From Planctomycetota bacterium (GTDB taxonomy: Bacteria; Planctomycetota; Planctomycetia; Pirellulales; PALSA-1355), in NCBI GenBank assembly GCA_003389325.1, contig QQVE01000033.1, positions 1 to 58,552 of the forward strand: a stretch of 58,552 nt of DNA. Direction: 5' to 3'. A model generated the notes under the pieces. It was not told where the DNA came from. It was given only the letters and a program-made list of their open reading frames with translations, and did no database searches. Below are positions 6,954-15,930 of this stretch, in pieces (position 1 is the first letter of the stretch; every line of letters starts with the position of its first letter). A program made the translations under genes and the position numbers.

Positions 6954-9920
6954 GTGCACCGACATTCCACTACCTGGCCGCTCACGATCCTGGCCACATC
7001 GACGTTGCTCGCCGCCGGCGTCTGCCTGGCCGGCCCCATCGAGCCGGCCGATACGCTGGCGCAGTTCGAACTCGATCGTGGCCTCGAGATCGAACTCGTG
7101 GCCTGCGAACCGGCTGTCGTCGATCCGGTGGCCATTCGCTTCGACGAGGACGGCCGGATGTGGGTCGTCGAGATGCGCGACTATCCGCACGGCCCGCCCG
7201 ACGGCCAGGCACCCCGATCGAAGATTCGTGTCCTGACTGACGATGACGGCGACGGCACATTCGAGACCTCGCGCGTCTTCGCGGACGAGCTGCTGTTTCC
7301 CACGGGGTTGCAGCCGTGGAAAGGCGGCGTGATCGTCACGCTGGCAGGCGAAGTCGCTTACATGAAAGACACCGACGGCGACGGCCGAGCGGACGTCCAT
7401 GAAACCTGGTACCGGGGATTCGCCGAGGAGAATCCGCAGCTAAGAGCCAACCACCCGCGGTTCGCCTACGACAACCGCGTGTACGTTGCCAACGGCCTAC
7501 GCGGAGGCACGGTCGTCGACCCGCGCCGCAAAGCCGCAAAGCCCGTGCCGATCAGCGGGCGCGACTTCGCCTTCGATCCCCGCACGGGCGATTGCCAAGC
7601 CGTCTCCGGAAACGGGCAGTTCGGGCTCACGTTCGATGCCTGGGGCAATCGCTTCGTTTGCAGCAACCGCCGACCGGTCGATCACGTCGTGCTCGCCAAT
7701 CACTACCTGGCACGCAACCCGTTTCTGGCCTCGGCCAACGTCCTGTCACCAGTGGCCGCCGGTGGAGCCGAGTCGCACGTCTATCCCCTCACCAGCGCCT
7801 GGACGACCTCGAACCTGCATGCGGGGCAGTTCACTGCCGCCTGCGGGGTGACCATCTACAACGACGTCGTCCTCGGAAGGGACTACGCGGGCAACGCCTT
7901 CGTGTGCGAACCGACCGGCAGCCTGGTGCACCGCGAAGTGCTTACTGCTGACGGCGTCAGCTTTACCAGTGAGTCGCCGTATGAGGGGCGCGAGTTCCTG
8001 GCATCGCGCGACGATTGGTTTCGGCCGGTAAATCTGACCGTGGGACCCGACGGGGCGCTCTACGTCGTGGACATGTATCGAGCCGTGATCGAGCACCCAC
8101 AGTTCATGCCGAGCGAGCTGCAGCAGCGGCCCGACCTGCGGCTCGGCGACGATCGGGGACGTATCTACCGCGTTGTGCCGACCGACGGTCCCTCGAATCG
8201 ATCGCCACCACGGATGTCTGGCGCGTCAAGCGAGGAGCTCGTCGAGGCTTTGGGTTCACCGTCCGGCTGGTGGCGAGAAACCGCCGCGCGGCTGCTCTAC
8301 GAACGCCAAGACCACGGTGCCGTGCCTCGGCTGGAACAGGCGCTGACGCAGGGCGGCCCGCTCCAGCGGGCGGCGGCCCTGTGGGCGCTGTCCGGGATGG
8401 ATGCTCTATCGGCCGAGCTCGTCCGCAAGGCGTTGGCCGACGATAACGCACGCGTTCGCGAACAGGCGGTCGTCCTGGCCGAGCCGCTGCTAGGCGAAGA
8501 TGCGGAAATCAAAGCCCGATTTCTGAAGATGGCCGATGCTGCTGCGCCACGGATCCGGTATCGCGTCGCTCTTGCCCTTGGCGGACTCGCTGGCGACGAA
8601 GTCGTCGCGCCATTAACGAGAATTGCGCTGACATCGCCCGATGACGAGTGGATGCGACGAGGCGTGCTGACATCGCTTCCAGTGCACACGGCTCCCATCC
8701 TGCGAGAGGTGCTGAGATCGCCGCAGGTGCAACAGGCCGAATGCGACGCCCCGGAGCAGGTCCTTGTCGAGGAATTGGCCGCCATTGTCGGCTCGCGCGG
8801 CGAGGCGCGCGAGGTCGGACCGCTGCTGGATTTGCTCACTAAGGGAAGTGAGGCCAGTAGCGCGGCCTACCACACGGCCCTGGTCGGTCTGGCCGACGGC
8901 ATCGCTCGCCGCGGCGGCAGCCTGTTGTCGATGGTGGCAGATTTTCCGGATGGAGACAGGATCCGCACGCAGCTCGAGTCGACGTTCGCCCGTGCAACGA
9001 CAACCGCACTGGACGAAAACGCCGAAGCACGCACCCGTGGGGATGCGTTCGCGCTGCTGCGGCACGACCGGGGGGAGAACGTGGTCAACGCTTGCCTGAG
9101 AATTCTGGAAGCCAGTCCGTCACACGGGGCCCGCGTCGCCGCGGCCGACGTCCTGGCGAGACAGAGCGACGAGCGGATCGCCCCGTCGCTGCTGCGCCTC
9201 TATCCGGAACAGATGCCCACCGTGCAGCGGGCCATACTCGATGCCTTGATCGCCGACGCCGATTCGGCTGGCCAACTCCTCCTGGCAATACAACAGGGCA
9301 AGATTCGGCCCGCCGAGTTGGACGCGGCCCGGCAACAGCGTCTGAGGCAACATCGCGACGCGACGCTGCGCGAGCTGGCCGCGAAAGTGTTGGCTGCCGG
9401 CGTGTCGGCCGATCGCCAGGTCGTGCTGAAGGAATACCGCGCGGCGCTCGAAATGAAAGCCGACCGTGCAGCCGGCAAGCAGCTCTTCAAGCAGCACTGT
9501 GCCACGTGCCACCGCATCGACGATGTCGGAGTGAACGTCGCGCCGGACATCTCCGATTCGCGGGCCAAGACGCCCGAGCAGCTTCTGACCGACATCCTGC
9601 ATCCCAACAAAGCGATCGACAACAATTACGTGAGCTACACGGTGGCCACGATCGACGGCAACGTGCACACCGGCATCATCGCCGCCGAGACGGATAGCGC
9701 CATCACGCTGCGGCAGCCGGAGGACAAAACCGTGGCGTTGCTACGCGCGGATATCGAATCGATTCGCTCCGGCGGCGTGTCGCTGATGCCGGAGGGATTC
9801 GAAAAGCACCTCTCCAAGCAGCAGATGGCGGATCTGCTGGGATTCATCAAGAATTGGCGTTATCCAGCGGGCGGCATCCCCGCTACAATCGCGCCGGGGG
9901 ACGAGAAATCGGGCTCGTAG
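6954..9920 (+). CDS. PVC-type heme-binding protein: Piru_Ver N-terminal propeller, HEAT-like repeats, C-terminal cytochrome c domain
   Basis: A 988-residue exported protein with a signal peptide (hydrophobic TILATSTLLAAGVCLA). Residues about 30-400 match the planctomycete/verrucomicrobial membrane-bound dehydrogenase-like N-terminal domain, a beta-propeller with DGRMWVVEMRDYP, DTDGDGRADVHE and GPDGALYVVDMYR. Residues about 420-800 are helical HEAT-like repeats. The tail is a c-type cytochrome with the heme site CATCH at 849-853 and a later MPEG methionine as the likely sixth ligand. It probably acts as a periplasmic redox protein linked to carbohydrate breakdown, a common assignment for this abundant family that is not proven. 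Start is GTG. The next gene begins 12 bp after its stop, so they likely share a transcript. Confidence 0.88.
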   Translation: MHRHSTTWPLTILATSTLLAAGVCLAGPIEPADTLAQFELDRGLEIELVACEPAVVDPVAIRFDEDGRMWVVEMRDYPHGPPDGQAPRSKIRVLTDDDGDGTFETSRVFADELLFPTGLQPWKGGVIVTLAGEVAYMKDTDGDGRADVHETWYRGFAEENPQLRANHPRFAYDNRVYVANGLRGGTVVDPRRKAAKPVPISGRDFAFDPRTGDCQAVSGNGQFGLTFDAWGNRFVCSNRRPVDHVVLANHYLARNPFLASANVLSPVAAGGAESHVYPLTSAWTTSNLHAGQFTAACGVTIYNDVVLGRDYAGNAFVCEPTGSLVHREVLTADGVSFTSESPYEGREFLASRDDWFRPVNLTVGPDGALYVVDMYRAVIEHPQFMPSELQQRPDLRLGDDRGRIYRVVPTDGPSNRSPPRMSGASSEELVEALGSPSGWWRETAARLLYERQDHGAVPRLEQALTQGGPLQRAAALWALSGMDALSAELVRKALADDNARVREQAVVLAEPLLGEDAEIKARFLKMADAAAPRIRYRVALALGGLAGDEVVAPLTRIALTSPDDEWMRRGVLTSLPVHTAPILREVLRSPQVQQAECDAPEQVLVEELAAIVGSRGEAREVGPLLDLLTKGSEASSAAYHTALVGLADGIARRGGSLLSMVADFPDGDRIRTQLESTFARATTTALDENAEARTRGDAFALLRHDRGENVVNACLRILEASPSHGARVAAADVLARQSDERIAPSLLRLYPEQMPTVQRAILDALIADADSAGQLLLAIQQGKIRPAELDAARQQRLRQHRDATLRELAAKVLAAGVSADRQVVLKEYRAALEMKADRAAGKQLFKQHCATCHRIDDVGVNVAPDISDSRAKTPEQLLTDILHPNKAIDNNYVSYTVATIDGNVHTGIIAAETDSAITLRQPEDKTVALLRADIESIRSGGVSLMPEGFEKHLSKQQMADLLGFIKNWRYPAGGIPATIAPGDEKSGS

Positions 9921-9932
9921 CGGAGTGCAGCC

Positions 9933-11027
9933 ATGGAATTGTCGCGACGAGAATTCACAGCCGCCTCGCTGGCCGCGCTAGTGGGTGCATCCACCGCGCG
10001 CGGACAGCGGCTTCCCAATGCTGAAGGCGTTCCCTGGCTCGACGAAGTCCAGCAGCCGCCGCGTCGCCTGCCGGCCGACGCGCCCACGCTCTTGCCGCTG
10101 TTGGTCGACCCAGGCCGCAACCCCATCAAGACGCGCGGGCATTGGGAGAAGCAACGGGAGTTCTTGAGCAGTCAGTGGCGCGACATGATCGGTGCCATCG
10201 AGCTGAAGAAGAGCCGCCGGCCGCCGTCCTACCAGATCTTTGAGTCGGACCGTACCGAAGGCGTCATCCGCCGCCGAATCCGCTACGAGACCGAACGCGG
10301 CGACGAGACCGAAGCCTATCTGCTGATGCCCCTCGAGGTGAAGGATCCCCTGCCGGGCGTGGTCGTCCTGCACTCGACGGTCGACTTCACGATTCGGCAG
10401 GGCGCTGGCCTCGAAGGCCGGCCCGAGGCCGCCTGGGGCCTGCAATTGGCCAAACGCGGCATGGTGGCACTGTGCCCGCGCTGCTTCTTGTGGAACAAGA
10501 CGCCGCCGGTGAATTACGAAGCCCGCGTCGAAGAGCACAAGCGCCGCCACTCGCTCTCGCGCGGCATCGCCAAGATGCTGCACGACGCCCAGCGCGCCGT
10601 TGACCTGCTCGTGAACCTGGAACAAGTCGACGCCAACCGCATCGGCACCGCCGGGCACTCGCTGGGAGCCAAAGAGGCTTTGTACCTGGCCGCGTTCGAC
10701 GAGCGGATTCGCGCGGCGGTCAGCAGCGAGGGGGGCATCGGAACACGGTTTTCTAACTGGGACGCGCCCTGGTACTGGGGCGACGACGAGTTTTTCGGCC
10801 GCGAGCACCACGAGCTTCTGGCGCTGGTGGCGCCGCGGGCCTTTCTACTCATTGGCGGCGACGCGGCCGACGGAGCCCGGAGTTGGCCCTTTATCGAGGC
10901 CGCGCTGCCCATCTATCGCTTCTACGGCGAGCCGTGTCGCGTGGGCCTCTACAACCACCATCGAGGGCACTCGATTCCGCCCCGGGCGGAACAACGCGTA
11001 TACGAATGGCTCGAGGCCTACTTGTAG
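9933..11027 (+). CDS. Tat-signal alpha/beta hydrolase (acetylxylan esterase / dienelactone hydrolase-like)
   Basis: A 364-residue hydrolase. The N-terminus LSRREFTAASLAALVGAS has a twin-arginine export motif (RR at residues 5-6) followed by a short hydrophobic stretch. The nucleophile elbow is GHSLG at 241-245 with Ser243. LVAPRAFLLIGGDAADGA (about 293-310) matches the segment carrying the acid residue, and HHRGHSIPP near 345-353 gives the catalytic His. This layout is that of large secreted esterases related to acetylxylan esterase. It follows the PVC-type cytochrome by 12 bp on the same strand, which suggests joint expression, perhaps for degradation of an acylated polysaccharide. The substrate is inferred only from family. 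Confidence 0.82.
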   Translation: MELSRREFTAASLAALVGASTARGQRLPNAEGVPWLDEVQQPPRRLPADAPTLLPLLVDPGRNPIKTRGHWEKQREFLSSQWRDMIGAIELKKSRRPPSYQIFESDRTEGVIRRRIRYETERGDETEAYLLMPLEVKDPLPGVVVLHSTVDFTIRQGAGLEGRPEAAWGLQLAKRGMVALCPRCFLWNKTPPVNYEARVEEHKRRHSLSRGIAKMLHDAQRAVDLLVNLEQVDANRIGTAGHSLGAKEALYLAAFDERIRAAVSSEGGIGTRFSNWDAPWYWGDDEFFGREHHELLALVAPRAFLLIGGDAADGARSWPFIEAALPIYRFYGEPCRVGLYNHHRGHSIPPRAEQRVYEWLEAYL

Positions 11028-11062
11028 ATTCTGTCTAGGGGGCAACAGGCGCTGGGAGCGAC

Positions 11063-14000
11063 CTACGCGGCTTGCGAGTCGTCGTCAGAGGTCACGCCTT
11101 CCAACTCCTCTTCGTCCCACACCAGATCGCGACGCACGCGGTCGGCCAGTTCGCCATCGAACTCCTCGGCCGACCAGCGGCGCGTGAAATGGCCAATGCG
11201 TCGACGGCGGCGACGACGCGCCGGCGTGGGCGCGGGCTTCGGCTCCGGTCGCGGGGGCGGGGCCTCGGCTTCGACCGGCTCGATCACGGGCGGCTCCACG
11301 TGCACCGTCTCCACGTGGACCGGTTCGACCTGCACGACTTCGATGTGCACCGGATCCGGCGGCACCAGGGCAATCGGCTCGATCACCAGGTCGGGCACTT
11401 CCACCGGAGGCTCTTCAGCCGGCGGGCTCGGCGGACGCTCGCGGCGCGGGCGCTCGCGCGGTACGGCCATGGCCGCGTTGTCGCGCGTGTGATCCGGCAG
11501 ATGCCGCACCTCGGCCTTCACGTGGCGGAACAGCCGGGCAATGTGCTCGTGGCACGTGAACACCAGCAGTTGGTGCCCTCGCCTGGCGAAATCGCGTAGC
11601 ACGCGAGCCGCGGATTTCGACCGCGCGACGTCGAAGTTGACCAGCACGTCGTCGAGCACCAGCGGCAGGCTCACGCCCCGGCGGGCAAACGAACTGGCCA
11701 GCGCCAGCCGCAAGGCCAGGAAAAGCTGCTCGCGCGTGCCGCTGGAAAGCTGCTGCACACCCAAGCTATGGCCGGAATCGTCCTCGACGTAGAGCGTCGG
11801 CTCGCCCAGCGGCGTCCACACCCGCACGTACCGACCCGACGTGAGCCGCTTGAGATAGCCCGAAGCTTCGACCAGCGCCCGGGGCTGATGCTCGCGCTCG
11901 TAGTAGACGCGCACCGCATCGAGCAGCAGGTTGCAGACGGCCAGCACGTGCCAACGTTCGACGGCTTCGGCAAGCCGCTGTTCAACGGTGCTCAGCTCCA
12001 GTTGCTTTTCCGCCAGTGCATTGTCCTGCGCGGCAAGCGTGAGGCCGTGATTCATTTCGCCGCGCCGCTGTTGGGCTGCGCCCAAACGTTCGGCTGCAGC
12101 ACTCTCGGATTCGGCAGCGTTGCGCTCGAGTTCCGCCAGGTCCTGGCCGCTGCCGAGCCAGGCGGTGATTTCCTCGGCGTCGACCGCGCCGGCCAGAGCC
12201 GAAGTGATTTCGTGTTCGAGCTGGGCTCGTTCTGTTTCCAGCCGGCGGGCATCGGCCTGAAGCGCGGCGCGGCGGCGGAATTCCTTGTCGTCAAGCGTGC
12301 CGGCCGCCCGCAGCAGCAGCACCCGCTTCTGGGCAACCTTGTTGCGGCGGGCGATCGTCTCGCGGTGTCGTTTGCGCAGCCGGGCGATGCGCCGCGAGAG
12401 CTCGCGCCGCTCTTTGAGCAACGACTGCTGCTCGCCCCATTCGGTCAGCACTTGCTGCAGTTGCTCGAGCGGCTTCTTCGAACGAGGCACCACGCCGACC
12501 TGACCGACCAGATGTTCGATGCGGCCGGCCAGTGTGTCGTATTCGGTGCGGCAGCGGCCCAACTCGGCTTTCTTGTCGGCGATCGCGTCCCCCAGGGCCG
12601 CCACCTGGCGGCGGCCGACGGCGAATGCCTTCAACTGGCGCGGAGAAAGATCCGCCGGCAGATCGTATTCGGAGAGCAAACGCCGCCAGGCACGCCGAGC
12701 CTGCTGACAACGGTCGCGCACGGCCTGAGCGCGACGCGTGGCCGATTCGGCTTCGCTGCGGGCGCTTTCGCGCTGCGAGTCGAGCGGCAACAGTTCCTCC
12801 AGCCGGGCCAGCGACCTTTCGGCCGCTTGCAGCCGCGAGACCAGGGCTCCGCCCCCGCGCGGAAGATGGGCATCTAACTCATCGCGCTCGGCCTTGGCCT
12901 GCCGCAATTGCTCCTCCAGCAGCTTGGCCTGCTGCTGGCTGGCATCGAGCCGTTGCGCCGCACCCCGGTCCATGAACAGTTTCGCGCCCCCGGCAAGTCC
13001 GAGCGATCCCAGCCCGACGAGGCCGACCATGGGCGATCCGAGCGAGCTGCCCAGGGCCGCCGGCATCACGAGCCCGGCGAAGAACAGCAAGACGAGCGCA
13101 CATCCCAACACGAACGCGCATCCCAGCCCAATCAGGGCCCAGGCCGGCATGATCTGCTGGTCGAGCTGGTCGTAGGATTGTTCTTCCAACTCCGTCTGTC
13201 GGGTGGTCATCTGGGTAATGCGTTCGTCGAGATGCACGCGGTGTCGCAGGTCGGCCACGAGCTGCCCGGCCTCGGCTAGCGCCTCGGTGAGCCCGCCTTC
13301 TTTCGAAGCGCCGAGTGCTTCTTCAATCTGGCTTTCCACCGTGGCGACGGTTTCTTCGGCGGCGGTGGACTGGCCCTCGAGCTCCTGCACTTCGCGGCGA
13401 GCGGCCTGATACTCGCGGGCCGCGGCGCGTAGCTCGGAGACGGCCGATTGCGAGAGCGTCACTCCCGCACGGTTGCCGCCCCATTGCTTGCCTTCCTCCT
13501 CGCTTTGCACTTCGAGCTCGAGCAGCTCCGCTTCCAGCTTGAGCACCTGCTTTTCGAGCGAGGCGATCCATTGCTGCTGCTCGCCCAAAGCCTCGAAGCG
13601 GGGGGCGTGCCGACACAACGCGTCATTGATCTTCAGCTCCGCGATCTCGGTTCGCAGCTGCGTGCCCTTGCGTTTGAGATTCCGAGCGCGACGGGTCAAC
13701 AAGTTGCGGCGGGACTCCAAACGCTCGAAAGTCGATAGCGCGTCCTCGGGCAGCGTGTCGAAGCCCACAAGGTTCGTCAATTGCTCATCGAGAGACTGCC
13801 GACGTCGCCAGCGATCGGCAAGCCCCCGGGCAAGCGCCAGCCCGGCCCGGCGTTTGGCGCCCCGGGCCGCTTCGTCTTGCAGGCTTTCGATCTCGGCGTC
13901 CAGGTGCCGCAGCTCGGCAGCCAGCGTCAGGTAGCGCGTGGCCCCCTGCCCCAACTCGTCGATCTCGGCCAATAAGCGCTCGCGCTGGCTTTGCAGTTGC

Positions 14001-14560
14001 GCCACGAGCGAAGGTCGATCGTCGGTGGCCAACAGCCGCTCGCGCGACGCAATCAACTCGCGCATTACCTCGACCAGCGAAACGCGATCCAGCCCGGAGG
14101 AGATACTATACAGTTCTTCGGCCGCGCGCGTATCGCCCAGCGTGGCCAGTTCCTGGATCTCGCGAAGCCCAAAGACGAAGACGTTGTTGAACGTCGTTTC
14201 GTCGACCTCGCCCAACAGCGACGTCAGCGTCTGTACGTGATCGGTCACGTACCCCGCATCGCGCGAGACGAGCAACTGGCCCGCGTCGCCGGGCTCGTCG
14301 ACGTGCCGCGCAATCGCGTATTGTTCGTCGCCCGAGGCCGCGTGGATTACGCCGCCCGGGCGTCCCGGATGCACCGGCGGGAGGTACGTGGCTCGGCGGG
14401 CCTCGGAAAAGCCGAAGAAGATCGAGCGCACGAACTGCATCAGCGTCGTCTTGCCCGACTCGTTGGGGCCGTAGAAGACGTTCAGCCCCGGGGAAAGCTC
14501 GGCCAGCTCGAGGCCGCTCCAGACGCCAAACCCGTCAACGTGCAGGTCCTTGATTCTCAT
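11063..14560 (-). CDS. YhaN-like AAA/SMC-type ATPase with a membrane segment in the coiled coil
   Basis: A 1165-residue SMC/Rad50-like protein. Walker A is GPNESGKT at 31-38, the signature is LSSGTREQL near 935, and Walker B is LPLVLDDVLVNFD near 960. Long coiled coils lie between. Where SbcC/Rad50 has a zinc hook, this protein has one or two hydrophobic helices (about 470-525), as in Bacillus YhaN. After the ATPase head comes a tail of about 150 residues rich in P, V and E, then an RRRRRRR run and an acidic end. The ATG at 14560 overlaps the stop of the metallophosphoesterase gene as ATGA, so the two are translationally coupled and probably form one complex acting on DNA ends. A longer frame upstream of this ATG is disfavoured by that overlap. 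Confidence 0.88.
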   Translation of the reverse strand: MRIKDLHVDGFGVWSGLELAELSPGLNVFYGPNESGKTTLMQFVRSIFFGFSEARRATYLPPVHPGRPGGVIHAASGDEQYAIARHVDEPGDAGQLLVSRDAGYVTDHVQTLTSLLGEVDETTFNNVFVFGLREIQELATLGDTRAAEELYSISSGLDRVSLVEVMRELIASRERLLATDDRPSLVAQLQSQRERLLAEIDELGQGATRYLTLAAELRHLDAEIESLQDEAARGAKRRAGLALARGLADRWRRRQSLDEQLTNLVGFDTLPEDALSTFERLESRRNLLTRRARNLKRKGTQLRTEIAELKINDALCRHAPRFEALGEQQQWIASLEKQVLKLEAELLELEVQSEEEGKQWGGNRAGVTLSQSAVSELRAAAREYQAARREVQELEGQSTAAEETVATVESQIEEALGASKEGGLTEALAEAGQLVADLRHRVHLDERITQMTTRQTELEEQSYDQLDQQIMPAWALIGLGCAFVLGCALVLLFFAGLVMPAALGSSLGSPMVGLVGLGSLGLAGGAKLFMDRGAAQRLDASQQQAKLLEEQLRQAKAERDELDAHLPRGGGALVSRLQAAERSLARLEELLPLDSQRESARSEAESATRRAQAVRDRCQQARRAWRRLLSEYDLPADLSPRQLKAFAVGRRQVAALGDAIADKKAELGRCRTEYDTLAGRIEHLVGQVGVVPRSKKPLEQLQQVLTEWGEQQSLLKERRELSRRIARLRKRHRETIARRNKVAQKRVLLLRAAGTLDDKEFRRRAALQADARRLETERAQLEHEITSALAGAVDAEEITAWLGSGQDLAELERNAAESESAAAERLGAAQQRRGEMNHGLTLAAQDNALAEKQLELSTVEQRLAEAVERWHVLAVCNLLLDAVRVYYEREHQPRALVEASGYLKRLTSGRYVRVWTPLGEPTLYVEDDSGHSLGVQQLSSGTREQLFLALRLALASSFARRGVSLPLVLDDVLVNFDVARSKSAARVLRDFARRGHQLLVFTCHEHIARLFRHVKAEVRHLPDHTRDNAAMAVPRERPRRERPPSPPAEEPPVEVPDLVIEPIALVPPDPVHIEVVQVEPVHVETVHVEPPVIEPVEAEAPPPRPEPKPAPTPARRRRRRRIGHFTRRWSAEEFDGELADRVRRDLVWDEEELEGVTSDDDSQAA

Positions 14561-15786
14561 CGTCGACCCTCCGGCGGGCTCAACAGGTCCATGCCCAGGG
14601 CGGCCGCCTCCGCCAATACGCGACGTCGGGTCTCGGAATCGCCCAAGGAAACCACCGCCGCCAGATCGCCGCTCGTGTGCCGCTCGGCCAGGTAGCCGCT
14701 TAAGTCGAGCTGCTCGTCCGCGTGCTCTTCGTAGTGTTTCAACGTGCGGAGGAACTCGCCGAGTAGCGTCTCCTCGTCGTAGCGTTCCTCGCCGATCGCG
14801 GCTTGCGAATCGGATTCGATCCCCACCGTCCATCCGGCCGGATGCTTCGCTCCATGCTCATTGCGGAGCCGCGTCAGCAGATCGGACAGCGTGGTCCCCG
14901 AGCGCAGCCGTCGTGCCAGCGACTCGCTGCCGACGACGGTAAAGTACATCAGCAACTCCGGACCGAACGGATCGACCAGCAGCTCGCCGATGCGCTCGTC
15001 CAGAATCTCGAGCAGCTGGTCGCTCGTCGTGCCTTCGTCGACCGTGACGTGTTGTCGGCAATAGCGCACCGCGTCGGTGGGCAGAAATGTCGTGCGCACG
15101 CGGCCGCTCTCGTCGATCTCGACCAGTGTGCAGCCGTGCGGCCCCGACTCTTCCGGGCGGCGGCCTTGTGGCGTGCCGCAGTAATGCGCGGCCGTCGTCC
15201 CCATCGCCAGCGATTCGCGCGCGTGCCGCCCGCCGAGGGCCCAATAGTTGATCGGATGGTGCTCGACCGCGCCAGGGCTAGTTTCGCCGTGCGCGACGGC
15301 CACCGTATACGGAACGTCATCCGAAGCTACGAAGTCTTCCGTGGGCAAGGCTGCGCGGCGTCCGCAGCTTGTACCGAGAATCTCGACCAGCGCCTCTTCC
15401 GACCGATAGAACACCGTGCGCTGCACGCGTCCCAGCGGAAAGCGGTGAACGTTGTGCTCGACATGCCAGACGTCGAGCCAGTGTTCGAAGCCGTCGGCTG
15501 GACCGCCCGCCCAATAGACCGGAATCTCTTGCCGCGCCAGCCGCGCGAATTGTTCGTCGAGAAATACGATGCCCGATGGCCCGGCCAGCCGCGGATCGAT
15601 CACATCGCCCGAGAGCACGACGAAGTCCACTTGGTGCTTGAGGGCGGCCTCGAACACTTTTTCGGCAGCGCGGCGCGGCGCATCGAGGATCGCAGCGCGG
15701 AGATGATCGGGCACCTCGGCCAAACCGCCGGGCGGTTGACCCAGATGCAGGTCGCCAGCATGGAGAAAACGAACCGCGACGTCCAT
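14557..15786 (-). CDS. SbcD/Mre11/YhaO-like metallophosphoesterase with incomplete active site
   Basis: A 409-residue partner of the ATPase encoded next. The metallophosphoesterase motifs GDLHLG (Asp12, His14), GDVID (Asp61, Asp64) and AHGE (His166) are present. The GNH(D/E) motif is absent: the aligned place reads YWAGGPADG (91-99). The usual GHxH reads GGRH (185-188), so one metal-ligand His is also missing. The C-terminal half is the helical/capping region. The start at ATG 15786 puts the first motif 12 residues in, as in the family; in-frame codons further upstream would add a tail with no resemblance. It may be a nuclease with altered chemistry or a structural subunit. Confidence 0.82.
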   Translation of the reverse strand: MDVAVRFLHAGDLHLGQPPGGLAEVPDHLRAAILDAPRRAAEKVFEAALKHQVDFVVLSGDVIDPRLAGPSGIVFLDEQFARLARQEIPVYWAGGPADGFEHWLDVWHVEHNVHRFPLGRVQRTVFYRSEEALVEILGTSCGRRAALPTEDFVASDDVPYTVAVAHGETSPGAVEHHPINYWALGGRHARESLAMGTTAAHYCGTPQGRRPEESGPHGCTLVEIDESGRVRTTFLPTDAVRYCRQHVTVDEGTTSDQLLEILDERIGELLVDPFGPELLMYFTVVGSESLARRLRSGTTLSDLLTRLRNEHGAKHPAGWTVGIESDSQAAIGEERYDEETLLGEFLRTLKHYEEHADEQLDLSGYLAERHTSGDLAAVVSLGDSETRRRVLAEAAALGMDLLSPPEGRR

Positions 15787-15930
15787 GGCTACCATTCCGT
15801 GGCCGATTCCAGGGCAGAGTCCGCCTGGAAGTTTAACGAAGCGGGGCAAAACAGGCCACATGACTTTGACCCGGCCGCCGGGCACGCAACCCGTTTTCGC
15901 GTCGCCCGCGTATGTACGCCAGGACGAGAA

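Noticed and set aside
11768..12877. Plus-strand frame opposite the YhaN-like ATPase
   Set aside because: Shadow of the conserved ATPase frame, with low-complexity composition.
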